A stretch of 17,646 bases of DNA. Source: Gammaproteobacteria bacterium. Lineage in GTDB: Bacteria > Pseudomonadota > Gammaproteobacteria > Pseudomonadales > Pseudomonadaceae. The translations under genes were made by a program, and so were the position numbers. The notes under the pieces were generated by a model, which did not search any database, was not told where the DNA came from, and worked only from the letters and a program-made list of their open reading frames with translations. Below are positions 1-7,782 of the stretch, one piece after another (the stretch's first letter is position 1; every line of letters starts with the position of its first letter). The stretch spans positions 1-17,646 of the forward strand of contig JAAZJF010000335.1 of the NCBI GenBank assembly GCA_012800475.1, written 5' to 3'.

Positions 1-222
1 GACCATAACGGTAGCCTACGTTCTATGGTGCGTACCTATATCAAAAATGTAGTTAAAGCCATCGAAGCTAAAGATTTAGAAAAAGCACAAGCTGCTTATA
101 AGTTGGCTGTTCCTGTTATCGACCGTATGGCCGATAAAGGTATCATCCACAAAAACAAAGCTGCACGTAACAAGAGCCGTCTGAACCAGCACATCAAAAC
201 GCTGAGTGAAGCAGCTGCTTAA
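1..222 (+). CDS. rpsT: 30S ribosomal protein S20, C-terminal part (5' end cut by window)
   Basis: S20 is a primary 16S rRNA-binding protein of the small ribosomal subunit. The frame is open from base 1 (Asp-His-Asn-Gly-Ser-Leu-Arg-Ser-Met...) and ends with TAA at 220-222, giving 73 residues. The motifs MVRTYIKNV and DRMADKGIIHKNKAARNKSRLN are characteristic of S20. The family is usually about 88-92 residues, so roughly the first 18 (the Lys/Arg-rich start) lie outside the window. The ATG at 25 is an internal methionine, not the start. A strong terminator follows 24 bases after the stop, so this is a transcription unit end. Identification is from recalled family sequence and is very secure. 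Confidence 0.97.
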   Translation, partial: DHNGSLRSMVRTYIKNVVKAIEAKDLEKAQAAYKLAVPVIDRMADKGIIHKNKAARNKSRLNQHIKTLSEAAA

Positions 223-245
223 TTGCGACAGCATGTTTAGTAAAG

Positions 246-267
246 AACCGGCTTAGGCCGGTTTTTT
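246..267 (+). terminator. Rho-independent terminator of rpsT
   Basis: A 7-bp perfect stem (AACCGGC at 246-252, GCCGGTT at 257-263) with a TTAG loop runs into six T residues (262-267). It lies 24 bases after the rpsT stop codon. Confidence 0.92.
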
Positions 268-432
268 ATTGCCTCAATTTTGCTTATACATGTCACACAT
301 CTAAAATACCCAAGCCGCACACCCTCCTGCGCACAACATACAGCATCTTTGTATCTGCACTTACTCTTAGCACCTAGCCTAAAGCGTACTGGCAGCCTGA
401 TCTCACAACATCTACTGGCAAGTAACAGGCAT

Positions 433-466
433 AAAAAAACCCCAGCGCCGACTACAGACACTGGGG
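433..466 (-). terminator. Rho-independent terminator of the hom-thrC operon
   Basis: Read on the minus strand, CCCCAG (466-461) pairs with CTGGGG (445-440). The stem can extend to about 10 bp through G-U pairs. Seven T residues follow (439-433). It begins 24 bases beyond the thrC stop and faces the rpsT terminator, so the two convergent units are cleanly separated. Confidence 0.92.
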
Positions 467-490
467 TGATGCACTTAGAACAATGGCGCC

Positions 491-1900
491 CTATAAAGGC
501 TGACCACGGTTCCCGTGCTGACTGACAAAGTCCTGCACCACTGCTAAATCATTAGCCAGTACAGTACAGCGCTCTTCACGCTCAAATAAATCTGCCATAT
601 GCGCTGGTAACACTGGGCTGGCACTCGGCACAGCCTTCTGCACCGCCTCAGGGAATTTCACTGGATGCGCAGTCCCTAAGGTCACCATGGGTGTCGATAA
701 GCTACGACGGCACTCACGCGCAGCGTAAACGCCAATCGCAGTGTGCGGATCCAAGAGCTCACCGCTTTCTTGGTAGACCTGAGCAATGGTCGCGCAGGTT
801 TGCTCATCATCAACAGCCAATGAATCAAACAATTTACGCGTCTCAGTCCAACGCTCATCGCTGACACGCATCTCACCTGTCGCGCGGAAATGATCCATTA
901 ACTGCGCAACTTTGGCTCCATCACGACCGTGCATATCAAAGAGCAAGCGCTCAAAGTTAGACGACACCATAATGTCCATCGAAGGCGACAAGGTCGGGTG
1001 CAAAGTGTCTTTATCGTAACGATTACCGCTCATAAAGCGGTGCAAAATATCATTGCGGTTGGTCGCTACAATCAACTGGCTGATGGGTAAACCCATATTG
1101 CGCGCTAAATAACCGGCGAAAATATCACCAAAGTTACCCGTGGGTACGGAAAACGCAATCGAGCGCTGCGGGCCGCCCAACTGTAAAGCCGCATGAAAGT
1201 AATACACAATCTGCGCCATGATGCGCGCCCAGTTGATCGAGTTCACCGCAACCAAACGTGTGCCCTTGAGGAACGACTGATCAGCAAAGCTGGCTTTCAC
1301 CATTTCCTGGCAGTCATCAAAGTTACCTTCCACAGCGATATTGTGAATGTTATCGCTTAGCGCACTGGTCATTTGACGGCGCTGTACTTCAGAAACACGC
1401 TCATGCGGATGCAGAATAAAAATATCTACATTCTCACACTTGCGGCAACCTTCAATCGCTGCAGAACCTGTATCACCTGAGGTTGCACCCATAATCACTA
1501 CACGCTCATTGCGCTTAGTGAGGAAGTGATCAAGCAAACGACCGAGCAACTGCAAGGCAAAATCTTTAAAGGCTAAGGTTGGACCATGGAACAACTCCAA
1601 CACCCACTCATTACCATTGAGTTGACGCAACGGCGCAACGGCATTGTGCTCAAAGACACCGTAGGTCTCTTTCAGAATCGCTTTAAAGTCAGCGTCATCA
1701 ATGCAGCCTGCCACAAAGGGGCGCATCACTCGGAAAGCTAACTCGTGATAAGGCAAATCAGCCCATGAGGCAATTTCCTCGATGGTAAAACGCGGCAAGT
1801 TTTCCGGTACATACAAACCGCCATCACTGGCCAAACCTGCTAAGAGTACATCTTCAAAATTCAGCGCTGGAGCTTGACCGCGCGTGCTTATATAACGCAT
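491..1900 (-). CDS. thrC: Threonine synthase
   Basis: A PLP-dependent enzyme of the last step in threonine synthesis (O-phosphohomoserine to threonine), cytoplasmic. The protein has 469 residues. The PLP lysine lies in the LAFKDFA motif (Lys112), and the phosphate-binding GATSGDTGSAA is at about 138-148. The N-terminus MRYISTRG and the ending SQHGNRGQPL match Pseudomonas-type ThrC. The frame extends to a TTG at 1909, but ATG 1900 was chosen because AAAGG lies 9 bases upstream of it and would abut the TTG; the family also begins MRYISTRG. It is 36 bases downstream of hom and closes the operon. Length and motifs are complete with no sign of damage. Confidence 0.97.
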   Translation of the reverse strand: MRYISTRGQAPALNFEDVLLAGLASDGGLYVPENLPRFTIEEIASWADLPYHELAFRVMRPFVAGCIDDADFKAILKETYGVFEHNAVAPLRQLNGNEWVLELFHGPTLAFKDFALQLLGRLLDHFLTKRNERVVIMGATSGDTGSAAIEGCRKCENVDIFILHPHERVSEVQRRQMTSALSDNIHNIAVEGNFDDCQEMVKASFADQSFLKGTRLVAVNSINWARIMAQIVYYFHAALQLGGPQRSIAFSVPTGNFGDIFAGYLARNMGLPISQLIVATNRNDILHRFMSGNRYDKDTLHPTLSPSMDIMVSSNFERLLFDMHGRDGAKVAQLMDHFRATGEMRVSDERWTETRKLFDSLAVDDEQTCATIAQVYQESGELLDPHTAIGVYAARECRRSLSTPMVTLGTAHPVKFPEAVQKAVPSASPVLPAHMADLFEREERCTVLANDLAVVQDFVSQHGNRGQPL

Positions 1901-1936
1901 ATCTAACAACCTTTATTAGAATCGCTTAAGTTGGGA

Positions 1937-3241
1937 TTAATTCAACTGCTCTACACGGATACGCACAACCGGCGCCTGCAATGTTTCCAATGCTTCCAGA
2001 GCAATAATAGCGTCATTCATACGCTGCTCTTCTACGCGGTGTGTCAGTAAAATAATCGGAATTGAACCATCCAACTCTTCAACTTCTTTTTGCATAATAG
2101 ATTCAATATTAATGCCACGCACCGAGAAAATACTGGCCACTTGCGCTAACACGCCTGGGTGGTCTTTGGCTTGAATGCGCAAATAATAAGCGCTTTCACA
2201 CTGATCAATGGCCAGAATCGGATGATCAGACAACGCATCGGACTGGAACCCTAAAGCCGGCACCTGATCTTCTGGTGCACCCGCCATCGCGCGTGCCACA
2301 TCAACGATATCAGCAATAACGGAGGATGCCGTTGGCTCCATACCCGCGCCTGCACCGTAATACAAAGTGCTACCGACGGCATCGCCATTGACCATAACCG
2401 CATTCATCACGCCATTCACATTGGCAATTAAACGATCAGCTGGGATTAATGTGGGATGCACACGCAGCTCAATACCTAAATCAGTACGGCGTGCCACACC
2501 CAAATGCTTAATGCGATAGCCCAGTGCTTCAGCGTAATTCACGTCCGCTGTTGTCAGCGCGGTGATGCCTTCGGTGTAGGCTTTTTCAAACTGCAATGGA
2601 ATACCAAAGGCAATCGACGCCAAGATGGTCAGTTTGTGCGCAGCATCAATGCCTTCCACATCAAATGTTGGATCAGCTTCGGCATAACCCAGCGCTTGCG
2701 CTTCTTGCAGCACATCTTCAAAAGTGCGGCCCTTTTCACGCATCTCACTGAGAATAAAGTTACCGGTGCCGTTGATAATCCCCGCCAACCAGTTGATACG
2801 GTTAGCAGCCAAGCCTTCACGGATCGCTTTAATAACAGGAATGCCACCGGCAACAGCGGCTTCAAAACCAACAATGACGCCTTTTTCACGCGCACGCGCA
2901 AAGATCTCATTGCCGTGTACAGCGATCAAAGCTTTATTGGCTGTGACAACGTGCTTACCGTTTTCAATGGCGCGTAAAACGATATCTTTGGCTAAAGTGT
3001 CGCCACCAATGAGCTCAACAACCACATCAATTTCAGGATTATTAACAATATCGAAGACATCGTCAGTCATATCGGTCGTACTGGTATCACACTGCGCATT
3101 AATTGAGCGCGCAGCCACTTGCACCACGTCAATCTGACGGCCTGCACGCCGTGAAATCTCTTCAGCATTGCGCTTGAGAATATTAAAAGTACCACCGCCA
3201 ACGGTGCCTAGACCACAGATCCCTACTTTAACTGGCTTCAC
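1937..3241 (-). CDS. hom: Homoserine dehydrogenase
   Basis: Reduces aspartate semialdehyde to homoserine with NAD(P)H, the branch-point step toward threonine and methionine. The 434-residue protein has a Rossmann dinucleotide motif GLGTVG at 10-15 and the conserved TANKALIA (100-107). The catalytic-domain signature EADPTFDVEGIDAAHKL is at 188-204, with its conserved lysine. A C-terminal ACT domain from about 353 (YYLRIQAKDHPGVLAQV) is the usual allosteric threonine sensor. This is the monofunctional form, without a fused aspartokinase. The start codon is GTG; a GGGGA ribosome-binding site lies about 10 bases upstream and the family begins MKPVKVG. It is first in an operon with thrC. In the Pseudomonas genomes I recall, dsbC precedes hom; here an intergenic stretch does instead. 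Confidence 0.97.
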   Translation of the reverse strand: MKPVKVGICGLGTVGGGTFNILKRNAEEISRRAGRQIDVVQVAARSINAQCDTSTTDMTDDVFDIVNNPEIDVVVELIGGDTLAKDIVLRAIENGKHVVTANKALIAVHGNEIFARAREKGVIVGFEAAVAGGIPVIKAIREGLAANRINWLAGIINGTGNFILSEMREKGRTFEDVLQEAQALGYAEADPTFDVEGIDAAHKLTILASIAFGIPLQFEKAYTEGITALTTADVNYAEALGYRIKHLGVARRTDLGIELRVHPTLIPADRLIANVNGVMNAVMVNGDAVGSTLYYGAGAGMEPTASSVIADIVDVARAMAGAPEDQVPALGFQSDALSDHPILAIDQCESAYYLRIQAKDHPGVLAQVASIFSVRGINIESIMQKEVEELDGSIPIILLTHRVEEQRMNDAIIALEALETLQAPVVRIRVEQLN

Positions 3242-3693
3242 GCTGCATCGTCCCCATCGTTAAATAAATTAAATACGCCCAAGATCAAATGAACGTCAAA
3301 AACACTGCACTGTACGAAGCCTGCTGGTATCGGTCAACCTAGAGCTGCGCTTTTCATTGTTGCCGCCAAGCAAAGTGCTCGCAGGCGAAACGATTCGCAT
3401 GCAATAGATAACCCAACACCTACGCAATCTTACTGTGTATTGCGCATCCTAAATACTTAATTAAAAGACATAAGTTTAGCACAAGGCCTGCTCAAGCACC
3501 GCGCAAAAGTATAGATAGCGCCTGTTATCGCAGAGCACTGCGCCGCATTTAACACCAAACTAGCGCACCCCTACGCAATACATCGAGCCTAGAACTGAGC
3601 ACCATCCACTTAGGCTTGATCAATACAGCTGTTTTACGCATATATCTATCAATGTTCGGTAAGTTACAATAGCGGCCATATCCAGTTGAGAAG
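3242..3693. other. Divergent intergenic region hom / rsuA
   Basis: No convincing gene is present. The left part holds the candidate hom promoters and the right part a weak candidate rsuA promoter: TTGATC at 3616-3621, with CATATA at 3639-3644 at a 17-base spacing. Small hairpins occur at 3385-3398 (GCGAA-ACGA-TTCGC) and 3529-3542 (CGCAG-AGCA-CTGCG). Neither has a T-tract. Confidence 0.5.
3309..3337 (-). promoter_or_regulatory. Candidate sigma70 promoter of hom-thrC
   Basis: On the minus strand TTGACC (3337-3332) and TACAGT (3314-3309) are separated by exactly 17 bases. This predicts a start near 3302 and a leader of about 60 bases. A second, weaker pair, TTGACG (3299-3294) and TATTTA (3275-3270) with an 18-base spacer, lies closer to the gene. 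The short leader leaves no room for a classical leader-peptide attenuator. Confidence 0.5.
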
Positions 3694-4395
3694 ATGAAAA
3701 ACCCCATGCGCCTTGATCGATTTATTTCTGAAACGACCGGCCTCAGCCGTAAAGAATCCAGCAAAGTTGTGCAATCGGCAGAAGTCACTGTGGACGGTGT
3801 CGTGCAAAAAAAGGGAGCGTTTAAAGTCCCGCAGGATGCCACTGTCATCTGGAATGGCGAACACCTGCAGCGCATGGGTCCGATCTATCTCATGATCAAC
3901 AAACCGCTCAACTGCGTGTGTGCCAATCATGATTCAGCCCATATAACTGTATTTGCTCATTTAGATATACCCATCTCAGATAAATTACACACCGTGGGCC
4001 GCTTAGATTTAGATACATCAGGCTTATTATTGATCACGGATGATGGTCAATGGTCGCACCGCATCACCTCACCTAAATACAAATGCCCGAAGGTCTACCA
4101 TGCTTGGTTGGCCGAACCGCTCAACGCCGCAGATATCGAAGCTTTTGCCCAAGGCCTGCAACTGACCGGCGAAACAACATTAACCGCGCCCGCTGTTTTA
4201 GACATCATCAATGAGCGCGAAGCTTTAGTGCATGTACATGAAGGTCGCTACCATCAAGTGCGACGGATGTTTGCTGCAGTGGGTAATAATGTGGTGAAAC
4301 TGCACCGCGAACAGGTGGGGCCTCTGAGCCTCGATGCCGACCTGACTCCTGGCGACTACCGATTTTTGACTGCAGCTGAAGTCGCTTTGTTCTAA
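3694..4395 (+). CDS. rsuA: 16S rRNA pseudouridine synthase, RsuA family
   Basis: Isomerises a single uridine of 16S rRNA (U516 in E. coli RsuA). An S4 RNA-binding domain occupies about residues 5-50 (MRLDRFISETTGLSRKES...). The catalytic domain has the signature GRLDLDTSGLL; its first aspartate (Asp105) aligns with E. coli Asp102. The blocks DDGQWSHRITSP and EGRYHQVRRMFAAVGN...LHRE are nearly identical to RsuA as I recall it, which favours RsuA over the RluB/E/F relatives. Length is 233 residues against about 231. The start could be ATG 3694 or ATG 3706, which gives the canonical MRLD N-terminus. GAGAAG directly precedes 3694 and is 12 bases from 3706, so spacing does not decide. Confidence 0.92.
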   Translation: MKNPMRLDRFISETTGLSRKESSKVVQSAEVTVDGVVQKKGAFKVPQDATVIWNGEHLQRMGPIYLMINKPLNCVCANHDSAHITVFAHLDIPISDKLHTVGRLDLDTSGLLLITDDGQWSHRITSPKYKCPKVYHAWLAEPLNAADIEAFAQGLQLTGETTLTAPAVLDIINEREALVHVHEGRYHQVRRMFAAVGNNVVKLHREQVGPLSLDADLTPGDYRFLTAAEVALF

Positions 4396-4494
4396 GACAC
4401 ACAGCTCAGTTATAGAGCGCAGACAGCATAGACAACAGCGCAGGCTTTGCATCAACTTTAAGCTGAGCGGTGCTAGGCAATACAGTTCACGCTA

Positions 4495-4513
4495 GCGCAT
4501 TAGCACAATGCGC
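4495..4513. repeat. Perfect hairpin between rsuA and the DCC gene
   Basis: GCGCATT (4495-4501) and AATGCGC (4507-4513) form a perfect 7-bp stem with an AGCAC loop. No T-tract follows on either strand, so it is not a classical terminator. It could be an operator or a processing or stability hairpin in an rsuA readthrough transcript. Confidence 0.45.
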
Positions 4514-4579
4514 ACAGCATCAACCTTTGAGCCTATGCTAGAGTCAGTGATCACAGTCGATCCATACGGAGGCGATCAG

Positions 4580-4948
4580 ATGAACACTGCACCCGCTACA
4601 CTCACAGTTTTTTATGATGGCTCATGCCCTGTTTGCGTTCGCGATCGGCGCTGGTATAAAAAACTCGAAGGCCGCACCGATGAGCGCGTGGAATGGCTAG
4701 ACATTACTGGTCGTGACGATGAACTGCGCCAGCAAGGTATCGATCCTGACAAGGCTTTGCGCGAATTGCACGTTAAAGATGCGCAAGGCCAAGTCCATCA
4801 AGAAATGGCGGCCTATATTCTCTTGCTATCACGAGTCCCACTACTCAAACCATTGGCATGGCTGATTGGCCTACCGGTGATTCGTCCAAGTCTAGCCTGG
4901 CTCTACCATCGCTGGGTGGCGCGCAGGCTCGGTAGCAGAATTGATTAA
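4580..4948 (+). CDS. DCC family (DUF393) thiol-disulfide oxidoreductase-like protein
   Basis: A 122-residue protein with the family signature FYDGSCPVCVRDRRW at 11-25, giving a CxxC pair (Cys16, Cys19) in a thioredoxin-like context. The family is predicted to be redox active, but the substrate is unknown. The C-terminal half (about 80-110: LLLSRVPLLKPLAWLIGLPVIRPSLAWLY) is hydrophobic, as in relatives, and may associate with the membrane. The frame extends to an ATG at 4508. ATG 4580 is preferred because GGAGG (4568-4572) lies 7 bases upstream and the protein then begins close to the YDG motif. It follows rsuA after 184 bases with no strong promoter visible, so cotranscription is possible. 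Confidence 0.88.
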   Translation: MNTAPATLTVFYDGSCPVCVRDRRWYKKLEGRTDERVEWLDITGRDDELRQQGIDPDKALRELHVKDAQGQVHQEMAAYILLLSRVPLLKPLAWLIGLPVIRPSLAWLYHRWVARRLGSRID

Positions 4949-4971
4949 AAAGCCGACACAAAAGCCGGCTT
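4945..4971 (-). terminator. Terminator of the PAS-PAS receptor gene
   Basis: On the minus strand AAGCCG (4971-4966) and CGGCTT (4955-4950) form a 6-bp stem around a 10-base loop, followed by a run of T residues. It begins 4 bases after the stop codon. On the plus strand the stem is followed by AGTTTT, so it may also terminate the DCC gene. Confidence 0.7.
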
Positions 4972-4975
4972 AGTT

Positions 4976-6274
4976 TTAGCCTAAATCAGCGACGGCATGC
5001 TGAATGGCTAAAGCACTGCGATGGATTTCTTCCATTATGTGCTCCACCTCTTGCACTTGCTGACGACTCAGCGCTGCCACTTCAGTCACAGCATTGATGG
5101 CCGTAGACACCTGCCCCGTCAGCTCGCGGTTTTCTTGTACCACTTGGCCAATTTCAATGGTTGCCGTACTGGTGCGGCCAGCCAACTGACGCACTTCATC
5201 CGCCACCACCGCAAAACCCCGCCCTTGCTCGCCAGCGCGCGCCGCTTCAATCGCTGCGTTTAAAGCCAACAGGTTGGTTTGATCGGCAAGACCACTGATA
5301 GTGGCGACAATCTCCTCAATATTATGCGCTTGCTCATTGAGTCGGCTGATCACAGTACTGGCTTGCTCTAAATCAGTCGATACCTGCGTGGATGTTTGCA
5401 CCGAGGCTTGCAAAGAGTCATTCCCCTTATCCACAATGCCTGAGGTTTCGCTGGCAATCACACCCACTTCTTCTGAAATAGCAGCATTGCGCTCCGACTG
5501 ACGTACACGCTCGGTAATATCACTGGCAAATTTCACTACGCGCGTGACTTGGCCTTTGTCATCAAAAATAGGGTTGTACGTGGCTTCTAACCACATTTCA
5601 CGACCCAGCGCATCAATACGACGAAAACGCCCTGCCTTATGCTGACCTGCCACCAGTTCTTGCCAAAAGTTCGGGTTTTGTTGATAAAACTCAGAGTCGC
5701 AAAAAATCTGATGGTGCTGGCCAGTCAATTGCTCTAAACGATAGCCCATCACATTTAAGAAGTTATCATTGGCGCTGATAATGGTGCCATCGGTTTTAAA
5801 TTCAATCACCGCCATCGATTTCTGTAGCGCACTTAAAATAGCGTCTTGGCTGTTTAAACGCAGCTGCTTTTGTGTAATGTCGCTGGCAATTTTTACAATT
5901 TTAGCCACTCGTCCCTGCTCGTTAAGCACAGGAAAATAAGTCGCCTCAAGCCACAACGGCTGTCCTTGTTTATTAATGCGTAAGAAAGTACCGGTTTGCG
6001 CAACGCCTTGTCGCAGCTTTTGCCAAAAGGTTTGATACTCTGGCGACTCAGTTAAGCCTGGCTCACAAAATATACGATGAAAAGAGCCGACCACTTCATC
6101 GAGCGCATAACCCACCACCGCTAAAAACAACGTATTGGCGGTCAGTATTTCGCCCGTTGGGGAAAACTCAATCACCGCCACATGCGACTCAATGGCGCTG
6201 AGCACTGACAGTGCTTCATTGCGCTGCTCGTGACACTGGGCCAGCTCACGTCTCAGTGCTTTACTCTTAAACAT
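4976..6274 (-). CDS. Soluble PAS-PAS methyl-accepting chemotaxis-like protein (BdlA-like)
   Basis: 432 residues with no transmembrane segment. A short coiled start (1-25) is followed by PAS 1 (about 28-133), PAS 2 (about 150-253) and a methyl-accepting signalling domain (about 265-432). The strongly conserved receptor tip EEIVATISGLADQTNLLALNAAIEAARAGEQGRGFAVVADEVRQLA is at 320-365. The two PAS domains are clear tandem copies, both ending with WLEATY...V..ASDIT. This layout and size match Pseudomonas aeruginosa BdlA, a biofilm-dispersal receptor; assignment as an orthologue is inference. The protein stops soon after the helical bundle, with no CheR/CheB-docking pentapeptide. The ATG start has GGGAGA 7 bases upstream. 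It stands alone between its own promoter and terminator. Confidence 0.9.
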   Translation of the reverse strand: MFKSKALRRELAQCHEQRNEALSVLSAIESHVAVIEFSPTGEILTANTLFLAVVGYALDEVVGSFHRIFCEPGLTESPEYQTFWQKLRQGVAQTGTFLRINKQGQPLWLEATYFPVLNEQGRVAKIVKIASDITQKQLRLNSQDAILSALQKSMAVIEFKTDGTIISANDNFLNVMGYRLEQLTGQHHQIFCDSEFYQQNPNFWQELVAGQHKAGRFRRIDALGREMWLEATYNPIFDDKGQVTRVVKFASDITERVRQSERNAAISEEVGVIASETSGIVDKGNDSLQASVQTSTQVSTDLEQASTVISRLNEQAHNIEEIVATISGLADQTNLLALNAAIEAARAGEQGRGFAVVADEVRQLAGRTSTATIEIGQVVQENRELTGQVSTAINAVTEVAALSRQQVQEVEHIMEEIHRSALAIQHAVADLG

Positions 6275-6410
6275 ATGAAAATCTCCCTGCTAGCGCATCA
6301 TATTAAAAGACGCTTAATTTTGCTAAACCTCAGCACCGGCTCACAATCGCTGTGCATACACTCAGTCAATTCAAAGTGCACCACACAACAGCGCAATCGC
6401 AGTATATATA

Positions 6411-6439
6411 ATAATGAATAGACACACCTATTGTGCCAA
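6411..6439 (-). promoter_or_regulatory. Candidate sigma70 promoter of the PAS-PAS receptor gene
   Basis: On the minus strand TTGGCA (6439-6434) and CATTAT (6416-6411) are 17 bases apart within an A/T-rich stretch. The predicted leader is about 130 bases. TGGCAC here also resembles a sigma54 -24 element, but the position of the -12 GC is GT, so sigma70 is preferred. Confidence 0.4.
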
Positions 6440-6496
6440 GTTTTAAAGCCTGCAGCACCAGCACAGCTATGACTTCACTAAACAAGAGATGCTGTA

Positions 6497-6543
6497 CAAC
6501 CTTGGCGCTATTGGCGCTATATAGTGCCTATCGGCCAAGGTTG
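6497..6543. repeat. Long interrupted inverted repeat with nested hairpin and tandem 9-mers
   Basis: CAACCTTGGC (6497-6506) and GCCAAGGTTG (6534-6543) are perfect 10-bp inverted arms. Between them GGCGCTAT (6513-6520) meets ATAGTGCC (6521-6528), a nested near-perfect palindrome with one mismatch (G opposite T, a wobble pair in RNA). TTGGCGCTA is also directly repeated in tandem (6502-6510 and 6511-6519). No T-tract follows on either strand, so this is not a standard terminator. It could be a REP-like element, an operator or an RNA structure. Confidence 0.7.
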
Positions 6544-6633
6544 AAATATATGAAGAGGTATTTAAGCAACTTAAGCCCCACCTCAATATCCACTGAGTGC
6601 AGAGCTTAAACTGTATGCGGACCCTATGGGATC

Positions 6634-7752
6634 CTAGATGGGATAGCGAGCAATGACAGCTAGGTCTTGGCCACCAGGAATATCAGACTTACGCACGGCC
6701 ATCACTTTGGCGCCGGAGCGTAAAGCGCGACCGGTAATTTCATCGACAATACCGTAGTTGATTGCATTGCCTTCCGCAGCAAAAGAGACAGCGCCCGTCT
6801 CATCATCAATCACACCATCCACGACACCATCGATATCAACCAACAAGCGGTCAATCCCGCCAAAGGTTGCTAAGCGTGCGGCGTCACTGATATCGGTCGT
6901 AGTGCGCTGCTGCCCTGTACGCAACTCAAATAGGCGATGAAAGTCCTGAATCTGCTCGGCGTAATGAGCGTCTAAAACCGGACGCGCAGCGCTGGCTAAG
7001 TCAGATTCACTTAAGTGCTCTGGATTGCCAGTAATGGTACCGGACAATGCCGGAATCACACTTAATGAGCGAAACAACGCTTCTAATGGCTTGGTCGTGG
7101 CTAAAATCAATGGCACATCAGAGCCACTGAAAACGGGACGTAAAGCGGCATCGACTTTGCGCACATAACGTGACAAATAAAAGTTTTGCCCTTGCGCACC
7201 ATGACGATGCCCCGTACCTGAATAATCTTTATTGGCAGCCTTGCCGCCGTCGGTGGCTGCATCTGCTGGCATATTGTGCACGCTGATTTCACGCGCAGGT
7301 AAATCAGCTGACACCGCAATTAAGCGCACAGCATTTTCTGACAAGGCCAAAATATGCGCCGCATGCGGAAAAGTCAGCGCGCGCAACAAAGGTTTAAGAT
7401 GGAAGCGGTCAGACACTTCAACAATATCAGTGAGTTTGTTGGCCATACGGTATGTACGCATAGAATCTGGCGTGACCAAAATAGCTAAGCTATTGGCTTG
7501 GTGATTCCAGAACTGCTCATCGTCCATTAACTCGGCAAACTGCTCCTGCAGTGCTGCGATTTTATGTTTATCCAGGCCTGCAGCTTCCAGTTGCGTGACT
7601 GCTTTTTTCAGCAGATTACCCAGATGAATCCGGCTCGGCTCAGTCTCGCGGCTGATGGGCGTAGTCGGCAAGTAGATAGAAACGCACGCCTCAGAACGCA
7701 CACGATTAAGAGCACCGATGTCTTCAGCGGTTGGCATATCGACGTAGTACAT
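6634..7752 (-). CDS. baeRF-family protein (bacterial archaeo-eukaryotic release factor-like)
   Basis: 372 residues, soluble. The N-terminal VRSEACVSIYLPTTP, the middle FWNHQANSLAILVTPD and the block GHRHGAQGQNFYLSRYVRKVDAAL are hallmarks, as I recall them, of bacterial proteins related to the catalytic and C-terminal folds of eukaryotic/archaeal release factor 1. The histidine/glycine loop lies where release factors carry their peptidyl-hydrolase GGQ. The family is predicted to act in ribosome rescue or peptidyl-tRNA hydrolysis, but its biochemistry is largely unknown; I cannot fix the subfamily. The frame extends to a TTG at 7770. ATG 7752 was chosen because AGGAGG lies 6 bases upstream. It follows the NERD gene on the same strand after 130 bases, with a candidate Anr box and promoter in between. 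Confidence 0.75.
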   Translation of the reverse strand: MYYVDMPTAEDIGALNRVRSEACVSIYLPTTPISRETEPSRIHLGNLLKKAVTQLEAAGLDKHKIAALQEQFAELMDDEQFWNHQANSLAILVTPDSMRTYRMANKLTDIVEVSDRFHLKPLLRALTFPHAAHILALSENAVRLIAVSADLPAREISVHNMPADAATDGGKAANKDYSGTGHRHGAQGQNFYLSRYVRKVDAALRPVFSGSDVPLILATTKPLEALFRSLSVIPALSGTITGNPEHLSESDLASAARPVLDAHYAEQIQDFHRLFELRTGQQRTTTDISDAARLATFGGIDRLLVDIDGVVDGVIDDETGAVSFAAEGNAINYGIVDEITGRALRSGAKVMAVRKSDIPGGQDLAVIARYPI

Positions 7753-7782
7753 ATAAAGCCTCCTGCACAATATTGAACCTCG

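Larger units (their letters stand above)
6275..6633. other. Intergenic region between the receptor and baeRF genes
   Basis: No convincing gene. It contains the receptor's candidate promoter (6411-6439) and a 47-base interrupted inverted repeat (6497-6543, listed separately). A small hairpin, GGACCC-TATG-GGATCC (6619-6634), overlaps the baeRF stop codon but lacks a T-tract. Confidence 0.5.

Noticed and set aside
280..525. Plus-strand open frame of 81 codons between rpsT and thrC
   Set aside because: It runs through the thrC terminator and into the thrC 3' end antisense, has no ribosome-binding site, and resembles no known protein.
2504..2977. Plus-strand open frame of 157 codons
   Set aside because: It lies entirely antisense to hom, which is unmistakable. 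Long antisense frames are common here by codon bias.
3242..3301. Threonine leader-peptide attenuator ahead of hom
   Set aside because: The predicted leader is only about 60 bases, with no run of Thr/Ile codons and no terminator hairpin with a T-tract.
3616..3623. TTGATCAA upstream of rsuA as an Anr/FNR box
   Set aside because: The two half-sites overlap with no 4-base spacer, so it is not a proper FNR-type site.
6423..6439. Possible sigma54 promoter (TTGGCAC...) before the PAS-PAS receptor
   Set aside because: The -24 half matches, but the invariant -12 GC is GT. A sigma70 -35/-10 pair with 17-base spacing explains the sequence better.
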